From contig JAZDSJ010000007.1 in NCBI GenBank assembly GCA_039583345.1, positions 40,386 through 104,385 of the forward strand: a stretch of 64,000 nucleotides of DNA, given 5' to 3'. The DNA is from Tectiglobus diatomicola. GTDB lineage: Bacteria > Pseudomonadota > Alphaproteobacteria > Rhizobiales > Hyphomicrobiaceae. A program made the translations under genes and the position numbers. Shown in pieces: positions 9,323 through 20,100 of the stretch (its first letter is position 1; every line of letters begins with the position of its first letter). Below the pieces are notes generated by a model. That model saw only the letters and a program-made list of their open reading frames with translations, was not told the DNA's origin and did not search any database.

Positions 9323-10342
9323 TCAGTTTTTTGATTTGTCTACAAGTTTATTCGAAGCTATCCAAGGCATCATAGCACGCAACTTCGAACCAACCTCTTC
9401 TATTGGATGAGAGTCGTTGATGCGACGCGTTGCTTTAAATTTTGTCTGGCCGCTTTTACATTCACGTATCCATTCAGATGTAAAGGCGCCGGTTTGAATA
9501 TCCTTTAATATACGTCTCATTTCGGCACGTGTTTCATCGTTTATAAGGCGTGGTCCAGAGATATATTCACCAAATTCTGCAGTGTTTGATATCGAGTAGT
9601 TCATATTTGCTATGCCACCTTCGTAAATTAGATCCACGATCAATTTTACTTCATGTAAGCATTCGAAGTAGGCCATTTCTGGAGCATACCCTGCTTCTGT
9701 TAGAGTTTCGTAGCCTGCACGGATTAACTCCACAAGGCCACCACATAATACTGCCTGTTCGCCGAACAAGTCTGTTTCACATTCTTCTTTGAAAGTAGTC
9801 TTAATAATTCCGGAGTACCCGCCGCCAATTGCACTAGCATACGACAGGGCTAAATCGTGAGCCGTACCAGAGGTATCTTGATTTATTGCGATCAAACAAG
9901 GCACACCTCCACCGCGAATATATTCAGAACGGACAGTGTGTCCTGGTCCTTTGGGAGCAATCATAATTACATCGAGCGTTTTACGTGGTTCGATTAAGGA
10001 AAAATGGATATTCAGGCCGTGTGCGAATGCTATTGCAGATCCATCTTTGATATTATCTGCTATATGATCATTCCAGATATCCGACTGAACTTCATCGGGT
10101 ATACACATCATAACCAGATCCGCTGCAGCTGTGGCCTTGGCAAAAGATTTAACAGTCATGCCGTCAGCTTTAGCTTTAGAAGCTGACCTTGAGCCTGGGC
10201 GAAGTGCCACAGTTATATTTTTGCAGCCTGAATCATGTAGGTTGAGTGCGTGCGCGCGACCTTGACTGCCGTAGCCGATAATCGCTATGGACTTATTCTT
10301 TATCAGATTTATGTTAGCGTCTTGATTATAATAAACCTGCAT
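9323..10342 (-). CDS. ilvC: Ketol-acid reductoisomerase (NADP+)
   Basis: IlvC rearranges and reduces acetolactate or acetohydroxybutyrate, a shared step of valine, leucine and isoleucine synthesis. The 339-residue protein is a class I enzyme. The Rossmann motif IAIIGYGSQGRAHALNLHDSG (about 19-39) binds NADPH. APKGPGHTVR lies near residue 130, and DLFGEQAVLCGG with its downstream acidic residues binds the two Mg2+ ions. GGAAGG precedes the start on the minus strand. The acetolactate synthase genes ilvBH, often directly upstream, are not here. Confidence 0.97.
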   Translation of the reverse strand: MQVYYNQDANINLIKNKSIAIIGYGSQGRAHALNLHDSGCKNITVALRPGSRSASKAKADGMTVKSFAKATAAADLVMMCIPDEVQSDIWNDHIADNIKDGSAIAFAHGLNIHFSLIEPRKTLDVIMIAPKGPGHTVRSEYIRGGGVPCLIAINQDTSGTAHDLALSYASAIGGGYSGIIKTTFKEECETDLFGEQAVLCGGLVELIRAGYETLTEAGYAPEMAYFECLHEVKLIVDLIYEGGIANMNYSISNTAEFGEYISGPRLINDETRAEMRRILKDIQTGAFTSEWIRECKSGQTKFKATRRINDSHPIEEVGSKLRAMMPWIASNKLVDKSKN

Positions 10343-11061
10343 TAGGTATTACCTTCCATTCTATATTTTGAGTTTACGAAAGTTTATGAACAATAACCTG
10401 AGAAATAAGTAGTTTAATGTAAATTACACTTTAAAAATATTGAGTATATTTATGTAAATAATTCTAATTTATGACTTAGTTGCTAAAGCTTTAAATTTAA
10501 TAAAAAATAGTTATAATATTAACACCTATATAATACTGCATAACATCAAAATATTAAGCGTGAATTAGTATTAACTTTTCAGGATATAATATTTGGATTT
10601 ACTGCATAAAATTAGGTCTAATTTTTGATTTATTTCAATTCCACCCTCTATGATCTCTGACTTAAAAAGTTAGATTATCTAGACATTACTGTTCACAAGT
10701 TCTGTGTAGGTGATTTCGTAAAAACATTCACATAAACTGACTGAACATGAACAATAGCATAATGACACTGTTATAGTTTAAAAAATTTTAAATTATTATT
10801 TGATATGCTTTAAGTAATAATTTTTTAATTTTGACATTAAATTACGAATGGTGCTTAACTTAATATTTCTATAGATTGTATTTTTCATACTATTGAAAAA
10901 CTATACTGGTATGTAAATTATAACAATTCTGCGTTACTTTGTATGTACATATATTAACTATTTAATTTTTGTTCTACACTAGCTTTTTTTATTAGCTTTA
11001 TTATTTATCTTCTTTAATAACCGTTAGGCATTAATGCTGTATTTTATCTCAGAAATAGATA
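10343..11061. other. Noncoding spacer upstream of ilvC and downstream of the ABC ATPase
   Basis: About 720 strongly AT-rich bases without recognisable genes, RNA or repeats. The ilvC promoter must lie near its upper edge, but I cannot locate it with confidence. Confidence 0.5.
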
Positions 11062-12378
11062 TCATATCCAATCTTTTGGTGGTGTTTTTAAGCTAGAATT
11101 ATTCTCAAATATCATGGTGCCTTTGGGATCAACATCAATGAGAATATTATCACCAATTGACGGTGCGATATTCTCATCAATAAGGCTTGTGAGAGGTACA
11201 TCGAGCCCTTCTATACCAATATCTACCTTTACTAAATCACTTAGAAAGTGTGTAGAAAGAACTCGACCGTGAGTACCTTTCCAATTGGGTTTAATAGCAC
11301 GCTGACGGACGCAAAGAATGACTTTATTGCCTTCCTTAATATGTGAAGCAGGGAAACGCCCAAACGGCATTTCTATAAAGCCATTTTTAACTGTAGCTTC
11401 GAGCTCGTTCATTTCTGAGAATAGACGCGCAACAAACAAATCGGAAGGGTGAAGATATAGTTCATTGGCATGACCAACCTGTAGGATTTGCCCATTTTTC
11501 ATAACAACAATTCGATCAGCCATTTGCATCGCTTCAAGTGGATCGTGAGTTACGATTATAGCTGTTGAATGTGTTTCTTTAAGAAGCGAGCGCGTTGTTT
11601 GGCGTAGAGATGCCCGTAGATGAGCGTCTAGCCCTGAAAAAGGTTCATCCATTAGAATAACAGCTGGGCGTGGTACAACAGCTCGAGCCAGGGCTACACG
11701 TTGTTGCTGACCTCCAGATAGAATATGAGGATAACTATCCGCAAAGCGCTCTAGCTTTATTCGAGCTAAGGCTGACAAAGCTTCACGGTTTGCCTCCTCT
11801 TTACTTAAACCTGATAATCCGTAAGCAACATTTTGGATTACAGTTAGATGAGGAAAAAGAGAATATGTTTGAAACATGAAACCTATATTACGCTTTTCCG
11901 GCGGCACAAAACGTGTTGGACCGGTAACTTCATAATTATTGAGAAGTATTCGACCGGATGTTGGTGTCTCAATACCTGAGGCAAGACGCAATAATGTTGT
12001 CTTGCCACATCCGGATGGCCCTAGGAGACAAACTAATTCACCTGCATTTATGTTAAGTGAAACATCATGCAATGCCATTGTCTGATCAAAAGTACGTGAG
12101 ATGCTCTCGAATGTAAGGCTAGTTGATGATGGTGCAGAATTTTCCCCCTTAGAATCTTGGAAAGTTGTATGGTTGTACCAAGATAGCCCGCATCTATTTT
12201 TTATCAAATCTAAAAAGCTTTGACTTTTTTTAACTGTTAACTCCTCCTCTTTGGAGGACGTATGATTTTTCGAACTAAACACAGCGACGTTTTTTGAAAG
12301 TTGTCTTGATTTTAGTTCTGCTAACAATAAACTTGTGTCATAGTGTGACAAACTATTAAGCTTAGGTTTGTGCTGCAT
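11062..12378 (-). CDS. Iron(III)-type ABC transporter ATP-binding protein with N-terminal extension
   Basis: This is the energising subunit of an ABC importer, closest by its features to FbpC/FutC iron(III) transporters. Residues from about 86 on form a complete ATPase: Walker A LLGPSGCGKTTLL, Q-loop FMFQTYSLFPHLT, signature LSGGQQQRVALARA, Walker B VILMDEPFSGLDAHLR and H-loop IIVTHD. A C-terminal TOBE-like domain (about 330-430) follows. The first 85 residues match nothing I know, and no Met lies between residue 1 and the domain. The total of 438 residues exceeds the usual 350. A likely partner binding protein lies upstream on the same strand, but no permease gene lies between them. Spermidine or thiamine transport is a less likely alternative. 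Confidence 0.8.
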   Translation of the reverse strand: MQHKPKLNSLSHYDTSLLLAELKSRQLSKNVAVFSSKNHTSSKEEELTVKKSQSFLDLIKNRCGLSWYNHTTFQDSKGENSAPSSTSLTFESISRTFDQTMALHDVSLNINAGELVCLLGPSGCGKTTLLRLASGIETPTSGRILLNNYEVTGPTRFVPPEKRNIGFMFQTYSLFPHLTVIQNVAYGLSGLSKEEANREALSALARIKLERFADSYPHILSGGQQQRVALARAVVPRPAVILMDEPFSGLDAHLRASLRQTTRSLLKETHSTAIIVTHDPLEAMQMADRIVVMKNGQILQVGHANELYLHPSDLFVARLFSEMNELEATVKNGFIEMPFGRFPASHIKEGNKVILCVRQRAIKPNWKGTHGRVLSTHFLSDLVKVDIGIEGLDVPLTSLIDENIAPSIGDNILIDVDPKGTMIFENNSSLKTPPKDWI

Positions 12379-12557
12379 CTAAAAGGTCTGCCGCTTACAA
12401 TTATTTAAATACAAAAAATTTAAGGTTATTTAGCACAACTGTATGTAACATTTAAGTAAAATTACTTAAAATTTCAATATAATTTAATGTAAGATTAATA
12501 CTTGAATAAGCAGTAGTTTTTTTGGGATCCACCTCAACGTAAAGAACATATGTGTGA

Positions 12558-12803
12558 CTAAGACAAGGCTTTTATTCTTGGACGAATAAACATGATTCTT
12601 TGATTTTCCATACCAGGTAACACACGCCGATCAAAGATTTCCAGAAGCGCTTTAATGCCTTGCCTATGTAAATATCGAGCTATACGCTTACACGATTACC
12701 TTTTTAATATTTGTTCTGTCTCTAACTCCCGCGCTATGTATCCTATAGTTGTAGTCTTTGTTGTTCCCAAGATTTTAATTCCACCGTTGTGTCCACGTGA
12801 AGT
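12558..12803 (-). pseudogene. Possible decayed coding fragment with internal TAA
   Basis: One minus-strand frame stays open from 12803 down to a TAA at 12698-12696 and then continues to a TAG at 12560-12558. It encodes protein-like text such as GYIARELETEQILKR before the stop and GIKALLEIFDRRVLPGMENQ after it. The composition is less AT-biased than the flanks. I do not recognise the family, and it does not resemble an ABC permease. Chance cannot be excluded. Confidence 0.25.
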
Positions 12804-13132
12804 TTAAATGAAACCAACGTTGTTAATAATTTTAGTGAACTTTAAAGTCATTAACTTAGTGAGGCCTAGATCGAGAGAAATATCTGCACCCTTGGGCGGA
12901 ATGTTATCGTTATGATATCAGTAACGAAATAATTAAATGGCGTCTGATATTAGTTTGGGAAGTCTCATTCTGGTTCACTTTAAAACAATTATCTGGAAAT
13001 TAAATATTCCTGTAAAACAAGCTTATAACCAGAAAACACCTAACTATCGCTTAAATAATAATAAAATGCAATTTCAAACTATCATATTTGGCTTAAACTA
13101 TACAGCAATCTGTAGAAATAATAAAAGCCTAA

Positions 13133-13158
13133 AAGGCGAGCCTGAATAGGCTCGCCTT
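13133..13158 (-). terminator. Rho-independent terminator of the iron-binding protein gene
   Basis: AAGGCGAGCC (13133-13142) and GGCTCGCCTT (13149-13158) form a perfect, GC-rich 10-bp stem with a six-base loop. On the minus strand it is followed by TTAGGCTTTTATTATTTC. It lies about 80 bases after the stop of the binding-protein gene, which implies that gene is transcribed separately from the ATPase. Confidence 0.85.
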
Positions 13159-13235
13159 GGGATATCGTTATACACCTATCGTAAGTAGGTCTAATAAAGA
13201 TGCTAATTTGATTTTAAATTTTAAAATGAATTTGG

Positions 13236-14291
13236 TCAGCGATAGCCGACCTCATCATAAATTCTCTGTGCTTTTGATTGATTTTTACCAAAAACAGTAA
13301 GGTTTATAGTATCAGGCTTGAAATCACCAAGTTTCACTACGCTAGCACTCCTTGCCACACCTTCGAGTACTGGGTATTCATCGTTTCCGGCCGCGAAATA
13401 AATTTGAGCCTGTCTGCTGGCAAGATACTCTAAAAATTTAACTGCATTTTCTTTATTGGGTGCACTTGCGAGAACTCCAGCGCCGGAAATGTTTATGTGA
13501 GTTCCAGTGGTATTCTGATTGGGAAATACTAGGCCAATATTATCTGTTTTGCCAGTAAGATTGCGTACATTTTTGCGCAGAGCCCGCGCGAAATAATAGG
13601 TATTAGCTAATGCTATGCCACACTGTCCGGATGCCAAACCGCGGAGTTGATTTGTATCACCACCCTCTGGATTTCGTGCGCGATTGATCCAGACACCTTT
13701 AGCCCAATCCCTTGCTGCATCAACGCCCAAATGTTCGATAAGCGCTGACATCAATGATAACATGTATATATTTGAGCTGGATCTTGTACAAATAAGCCCT
13801 TTATACATAGGGTTAGCTAGATCTTGATAAGTGGCTGGCGGAACTTTTACACGATCCTTGTTAAAAAAAATGATTCTAGCACGACTAGAAAATCCAAACC
13901 AATGGCCGTCTGGATGTCTGAGATAATTAGGAATGGATTTTTCTAAAACATTAGAATTTACAGGCTGAAACAATCCTTTTACATCAGCAGCCCACAAACG
14001 GCCCGCATCAACAGTTATGAGAACGTCGGCAGGGCTATTGCGGCCTTCTGATTTAATACGGTTTATCAATGCATTAGCTTTGTCCTCAACACGTCTTATT
14101 TTAATACCAGTTTTGTCCTCAAAGTCGCTATACAAACGCTCATCGGTATCGTAGTGACGAGATGAATAAAGGTTTATCACGTTTGAAGACTTTGCTTGCT
14201 GAACGTATATACCACACAATGTTATTGCCGAAGTGAATACTACACTTGAAGTGAGTTTTAGCCATTTCGGCAGGTGAAACAATGAAGCCAT
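13236..14291 (-). CDS. Periplasmic iron(III)-binding protein of an ABC transporter (FutA/FbpA type)
   Basis: The protein captures ferric iron in the periplasm for import. ATG 14291 is chosen, giving 351 residues, because AAGGAG ends seven bases upstream; a longer frame to 14333 lacks a ribosome site. A signal peptide covers about residues 1-35, with a basic start and a hydrophobic core SSVVFTSAITLCGIYV. The mature part starts NVINLYSSRHYDTDERLYSDF, typical of FutA/AfuA. The double Tyr in NTYYFAR matches the usual iron ligands, and GFSSRARIIFFN is conserved in the family. The likely partner ATPase lies downstream past a degraded gap. Confidence 0.9.
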   Translation of the reverse strand: MASLFHLPKWLKLTSSVVFTSAITLCGIYVQQAKSSNVINLYSSRHYDTDERLYSDFEDKTGIKIRRVEDKANALINRIKSEGRNSPADVLITVDAGRLWAADVKGLFQPVNSNVLEKSIPNYLRHPDGHWFGFSSRARIIFFNKDRVKVPPATYQDLANPMYKGLICTRSSSNIYMLSLMSALIEHLGVDAARDWAKGVWINRARNPEGGDTNQLRGLASGQCGIALANTYYFARALRKNVRNLTGKTDNIGLVFPNQNTTGTHINISGAGVLASAPNKENAVKFLEYLASRQAQIYFAAGNDEYPVLEGVARSASVVKLGDFKPDTINLTVFGKNQSKAQRIYDEVGYR

Positions 14292-15177
14292 AAAAATCTC
14301 CTTAGAACACGAACATATGATTAAATGTAGCAATAAGATTGGTGATAAGGATAAATGAAAAGTAATTCTTTAGATGACTAGCCCAGTGATAATAACTAGT
14401 TACATTCAAATTTTATCAGGAGACGCCTAAAAATTTAATCGTATAGTGTACTTAAAAAAGTCGATAATTAATCAGTGACTATGTATAGAGTTTATTTCAC
14501 TTAACTGCGATGAACTTTGTATTCTTAATTCACTTGTAAATTAATGCAAATTTTAATTTCGAATGTAAGAAGGGTGCATAGATATTAATTATATTTTATT
14601 TTTGTCATTTTTGACTATTAAAAATTGTTTTAACAAAATTAGCAACAGAGAAGTTTACTTACTATGATCCACTTCTTGTGTCGATCATTATTATTTAATT
14701 GAAAAGTTTTAATTTAAATATACAGAGTTTAACCATGATTTATCAACATTAATAAATCATTATAGAAGAAGATTATTAAAACATTAAGCTTTAGTAAGTA
14801 AAAATGTTAGTAAAGCTACAAACTTATTCAGTTTAAGTAATGAAGGCGAGTAGATATCGTAGATAACATGGTTATTTTGTGTGATAAAGTATATGTTAAA
14901 TGTTATTAAAGTAAGTCATTTAAGAAGTTAATCTAAAAAATGCAATATTTATCGTCAGATAGGCTTTAACTCTAAAATTTAAAATTAACATGAATACATG
15001 TAAATTTAGTTTACTTATTCTATCATCTCACTTTACTTTACTTAACTTACCTCCTAACTTGCAAAGTATTTTATTAAATTAGTTTTTTAAATCCAGAGTA
15101 TAATATTTAGTCTTAATCTGACCCTGCATTATAATCAAATGCCTTGAAATAGTTTTTTGTGGTAAGAATGATACGTT
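14292..15177. other. Divergent promoter region between iron-binding protein and lysK
   Basis: About 890 AT-rich bases between two divergently transcribed genes. Both promoters must lie here. I see no gene, tRNA or clear repeat. I looked for Fur- or Irr-like boxes near 14300-14450 and found none that stand out from the AT-rich background. Confidence 0.5.
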
Positions 15178-16791
15178 ATGAAAGAAGCTAAGATCGAATA
15201 CAGTGAATCCTCGATTTCTGACTATATTAAGTCATTAAAATCGTGGCCTTTCGAAGAGGCAAGACGTCTGTGTAAAAGACTTGAGCATTCGCGTATAAGT
15301 GATGAAAAGACCATTATTTTTGAGACGGGGTATGGTCCGTCTGGGCTGCCTCATATAGGCACGTTCGCCGAAGTCGTTAGGACATCTATGGTGCGTAGGG
15401 CTTTCGAAACTTTAACTGAGGGTCGCTATAAAACTCGCTTGGTGTGCTTTTCAGACGATATGGACGGTTTACGTAAAGTCCCTGAAAATGTGCCCAACAA
15501 AGCCTCATTAGAAGCTCACATTGGTAAACCATTAAGCAGCATTCCTGATCCTTTTTGTACGCATGAAAGTTTTGCGCATCACAATAATGCCAGACTTTGC
15601 GATTTCTTAGACCAATTTGAGTTTGAATATGAGTTTTTTTCAGCTACTGAGTGTTATGTTTCAGGAATGATGGACGATGCTCTTCAAAGACTCCTGTTCG
15701 AGTATGACAAAGTCATGAATATAATTCTGCCTACAATCGGGACAGAACGCCAACAGACATATTCGCCTTTTTTGCCTATTTGTCCAATTTCAGGAAAGGT
15801 TCTACAGGTTCCAATCATTGAGCGAGACAGTTCTTCGGGGATGATAACTTATAATGATCCTGAGACTAATAAAAAAATTAAGATCCCAGTAACAGGGGGG
15901 CATGTTAAATGCCAATGGAAAGCTGACTGGGCTACTCGTTGGGTGGCCCTAGGTGTTGACTATGAAATGGCAGGTAAGGATTTAATCGATTCTGTTGCGT
16001 TGTCGTCAAAAATTTGTCGTGCCATTGGTGGGCGACCGCCACAAAATTTTACTTATGAGTTGTTTTTGGACAAGAATGGCGAAAAAATTTCTAAGTCTAG
16101 GGGCAATGGTCTTACAATCGAAGAATGGTTGAAATACGCGTCGCCTGAGAGTTTAACTCTATATATGTTTAACAAACCTAAAACAGCTAAAAAGCTATGC
16201 TTTGATGTCATTCCGAAAACTTTCGATGATTACTTGACTTCGCTAGCTGAATATTATGAACTTGATGATCAAAATCGACTGGATAGTCCAATCTGGCATA
16301 TCCACAAAGATGCACCACCCGTAGCTCAATCATTAGTAAGCTTTAGTATGTTATTGAATTTGGTTTCAGCTTCTAACGCTCACGATAAGTTGGTGCTTTG
16401 GGGCTTTATTCAGCGTATGTACAAAAACTTTACGCCTGAAACAAATCCTTTGCTTGATAAGATGGTTGGTTATGCTATTGAATATTTTGATAGTTTTGTA
16501 AAGCCAGCTAAAGTATTTCGCGTGCCTAACGAAGCTGAGCGTCGTGCGCTCTTAATATTGGATAAAAAACTTGCCCAGGTTGCTCTTGACATTAATGGGT
16601 CTTCACTTCAGCAGATTGTGTACGATTCCGGTAGAGCTGGTGGATTTGGGAATAATATGCACGGTTGGTTTAAAGCAATATATGAAGTTTTGCTAGGGCA
16701 GCAACAAGGTCCGCGTTTTGGTCCTTTTATAGAACTATACGGGGTTCAAGAGACACGAAAGTTGATTTCTGCTTGCTTGTCGAGGCAGTAG
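15178..16791 (+). CDS. lysK: Lysyl-tRNA synthetase, class I
   Basis: The enzyme charges tRNA-Lys with lysine. The 537-residue protein is the class I, archaeal-type form used by many alphaproteobacteria in place of the common class II LysS. The class I signatures are the HIGH-like PHIGTF at residues 58-63 and the KMSKS-like KISKS at 303-307. The Rossmann catalytic core covers about 45-310, and an alpha-helical anticodon-binding region follows. GHVKCQWKADWATRW is characteristic of LysK. No Shine-Dalgarno sequence is obvious before the ATG. It stands alone, about 400 bases before gltB. Confidence 0.96.
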   Translation: MKEAKIEYSESSISDYIKSLKSWPFEEARRLCKRLEHSRISDEKTIIFETGYGPSGLPHIGTFAEVVRTSMVRRAFETLTEGRYKTRLVCFSDDMDGLRKVPENVPNKASLEAHIGKPLSSIPDPFCTHESFAHHNNARLCDFLDQFEFEYEFFSATECYVSGMMDDALQRLLFEYDKVMNIILPTIGTERQQTYSPFLPICPISGKVLQVPIIERDSSSGMITYNDPETNKKIKIPVTGGHVKCQWKADWATRWVALGVDYEMAGKDLIDSVALSSKICRAIGGRPPQNFTYELFLDKNGEKISKSRGNGLTIEEWLKYASPESLTLYMFNKPKTAKKLCFDVIPKTFDDYLTSLAEYYELDDQNRLDSPIWHIHKDAPPVAQSLVSFSMLLNLVSASNAHDKLVLWGFIQRMYKNFTPETNPLLDKMVGYAIEYFDSFVKPAKVFRVPNEAERRALLILDKKLAQVALDINGSSLQQIVYDSGRAGGFGNNMHGWFKAIYEVLLGQQQGPRFGPFIELYGVQETRKLISACLSRQ

Positions 16792-17186
16792 TCGTGTTAA
16801 TGTTTTGTTATTCTGAATTAACTTTCACCTACTATCACAGTAAGGGCTAGTTGGTATTTTAATATTTAGTATTAGTTTCATGGTTGTTACTTTTAAAGTC
16901 TTAATTATGAATAGGTGATTTTTATCTAGCCTTTGCAAGGTAGGCTGCGTACTATAATGTAGACAAGCTTAATTAGTTTAATTTGTAGCTTTACTAGATA
17001 AAAAAAAAGAAAATAGTAAATAATAGAGCAACTAATTTTGATCACACAATAATCAAAACTTCTAAAGTTATTTTACATTTTTACTGAAAATGTTTCGAAG
17101 TAAGCAAGAGAAATATGCTCTAACGTAATTGTTACTGCATGTTATAAAATGCTTGAATAGGATACAGGAAGGATGAAACTTTTCTT
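16792..17186. other. Spacer between lysK and gltB
   Basis: About 395 AT-rich bases. A weak imperfect hairpin around 16927-16945 might end lysK transcription, but it lacks a T-tract. Nothing else is recognisable. The gltB promoter is expected here. Confidence 0.45.
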
Positions 17187-20100
17187 ATGGTAACAAGTGT
17201 CCGCGCTTCCATCAATACTCATCTTCAGTCACAGCCTTTTCAGGGGTTGTACGATCCACGCTATGAGCACGATTCCTGTGGTGTTGGCTTTATTGCAGAT
17301 CTAAGTGCAAAAAAGTCGCATAAGATTATTGTTGATGCCTTGAAAATCTTGACAAACCTCACTCATCGCGGAGCAGTTGGCGCTGATCCGCGAGCCGGCG
17401 ACGGTGCAGGAATACTGGTTCAAATACCTGATGAGTTCTTCCAGGCAATAACGGAATTTAATTTACCAGAGGCTGGTGATTATGCTGTAGGGCATGTTTT
17501 CTTACCATCCAGCAAAAAGTTGCGCCAGGAGTGCGAAGTGCAGTTCGCAAAGGCCTGCAAACAAGAGGGGTTGGTTTTATTGGGGTGGCGCAATGTACCT
17601 ACAAATAATAAATCGTTATCCCGAATAACAACAGATACTGAGCCAGTACATCGTCAAATTTTCATAGGTAAGAGTAATAAGAAACTAGACGAAGGTCAAT
17701 TTGAACGTAAACTTTATGTAATTCGGAAAATTGTAACAAATGCCATTAAGGCAAAAATAGAAAATGTGACTCGCAGTGTTAAGGGCGGGAGCTTTTACAT
17801 TGCATCCCTTTCCACCCAAACTATAGTTTATAAAGGGATGTTTTTATCCGATCAGCTTGGCGTGTATTATCCTGACTTGACCGACATACGTTTCAAATCG
17901 GCGATTGCTCTTGTTCACCAGCGCTTTTCAACTAATACATTTCCATCTTGGGAATTGGCTCAGCCATTTCGTCTTGTCGCGCACAATGGTGAAATCAATA
18001 CAGCGCGCTCCAACTTTAACTGGATGAAGGCACGTGAAGGATCTGCAACATCAAAATTATTTGGTGATGACCTTCATAAGATTTGGCCGATTTCGTTCGA
18101 AGGACAATCAGACACAGCGTGTTTTGACAATGCACTTGAGTTCCTGACACTTGGCGGATACTCATTGGCGCATGCAGCAACTCTGTTGATACCAGAAGCT
18201 TGGGAAAATAATCCGTTTATCAATGATGATATTCGCGCCTTTTATGAATATAATTCAGCTTTAATGGAACCATGGGACGGGCCTGCTGCTATTGTGTTTA
18301 CTGATGGGCACCAAATCGGAGCAACTTTGGATCGTAATGGTCTTAGGCCAGCTCGTTATTTTAGGACTAAAGATGGCTTAGTCGTTATGGCTTCAGAAGC
18401 GGGTGTTCTGCCTATCCCCGAGGAAGATATTGTCGAAAAATGGAGGCTTCAGCCTGGAAAGATGCTTCTTGTAGATCTGGATAAAGGTCGTATTATTTCC
18501 GACGGTGAATTAAAGAAAGATCTGGCTAGCGAGCATCCTTATCACACATGGGTTAATAATACACAAATTAGCGTGGGCGATCTTCCAGATATACATAATA
18601 GATCACAAAAAATAAGTTTTCCGCTGCTCGAAATGCAGAAAGCTTTTGGCTATACCAGGGAAGGTATAAAATTATTTATTGAGCCAATGGCAAGGACTGG
18701 ACACGAGTCTATAAGTTCTATGGGTACAGATACTCCGGTTTCTGTATTGTCAGCTAAAACAAAACTGTTGCATACTTACTTTAAACAAAACTTCGCTCAG
18801 GCAACGAATCCACCTATTGATCCTATTCGTGAGAGGCTTGTTATGTCTCTTGTGTCCTTCATTGGGCCGAGGTCAAACGTTTTGGATCTTTCGGAAACAT
18901 CAAAATTATCACGTCTTAAAGTTAGTCAGCCAATATTGACTAATCATGAGTTAGAGCGCATCCGGCATATTAGTGCAGGTTTGCGAGATTACTTTCGTTC
19001 GTTTACTATTGATATAACCTACCCAGTTGAAGGTGGTAAGGATTGGATGGAAAGTTCTCTTGAGGCAATATGTGATCAGGCTGAAAAAGCAATCTCTAAA
19101 AATTATAACATTATTATTCTTTCTGATCGTTTAGTAAGTCCTTCACGTATTCCGATACCTTCCCTATTAGCTACATCCGCAGTACACCACCATCTCATTA
19201 AGAAAGGTCTACGTACATCAGTTGGGCTTGTAGTAGAAACTGGAGAAGCTTATGAAGTTCATCAGTTTTGCACACTTGCAGGTTATGGAGCAGAAGCGAT
19301 TAATCCGTATTTGGCTTTCGCAACTATGCAAAATATCTTTTCCGATATGGCGATGGGTGTGAGTGAAGATGTAGTTGTTGATCGTTACATTTCTGCTATC
19401 AATGAAAGTATGCTTAAGGTGATGTCCAAGATGGGCATTTCTACTTATCAATCCTATTGTGGGGCGCAGATCTTTGATGCTATTGGTTTGAACGAAGATT
19501 TTGTTTCATCTTATTTTTATGGAACACGTTCACAAATTGGTGGCATTGGTCTTGCTGAGTTAGCGGCAGAGACAGTTGAGCGGCATCGCCTTGCCTTTGG
19601 TGTTGCGCCTCATTCTAATGATGAACTTGATATTGGTGGTGACTATGCTGTTCGGGCACGTGGTGAAAGGCATGTATGGACAGCCCCTTCTGTTGCAAAC
19701 TTACAGCATGCAGTGCGCTCACGATTGCCAGGTAAGTATCGCGAATTTGCCAAACAGATTAATGAGCAATCAGAATATCTCACAACATTACGTGGCATGT
19801 TTCGCATTAAGTCTGCAAAAGAAGTAGGCTCGAGATCGCTTTCTCTTGACGAGGTTGAACCAGCTTCTGATATAGTAAAACGCTTTGTAACAGGTGCTAT
19901 GTCTCTAGGTTCAATATCTAGTGAAGCTCATACAACTCTAGCTTTAGCTATGAATCGCATTGGCGGTAAATCGAACACTGGTGAAGGTGGTGAAGATCCA
20001 ATTCGTTTTAAACCAATGGAAAATGGTGACTCAATACGCTCAGCCGTTAAACAGGTAGCCTCTGGTCGCTTTGGGGTATCGGCTGAATATCTTGTCAACT

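Larger units (their letters stand above)
12379..13235. other. Gap in the iron-ABC locus where a permease would be expected
   Basis: FbpABC-type loci usually carry a permease gene of about 1.6 kb between binding protein and ATPase. Here only about 860 bases separate them. I found no hydrophobic membrane-protein frame on the minus strand. The stretch holds a possible remnant at 12558-12803 and the binding-protein terminator at 13133-13158. Confidence 0.55.

Noticed and set aside
12937..13149. Plus-strand open frame of 70 codons near the iron-ABC locus
   Set aside because: Composition follows the AT-rich background, there is no ribosome site, and the frame ends inside the terminator hairpin.
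17173..17187. ATG at 17173 as the gltB start
   Set aside because: It has a better ribosome site but lies out of frame with gltB; ATG 17187 gives the proper propeptide and Cys31.
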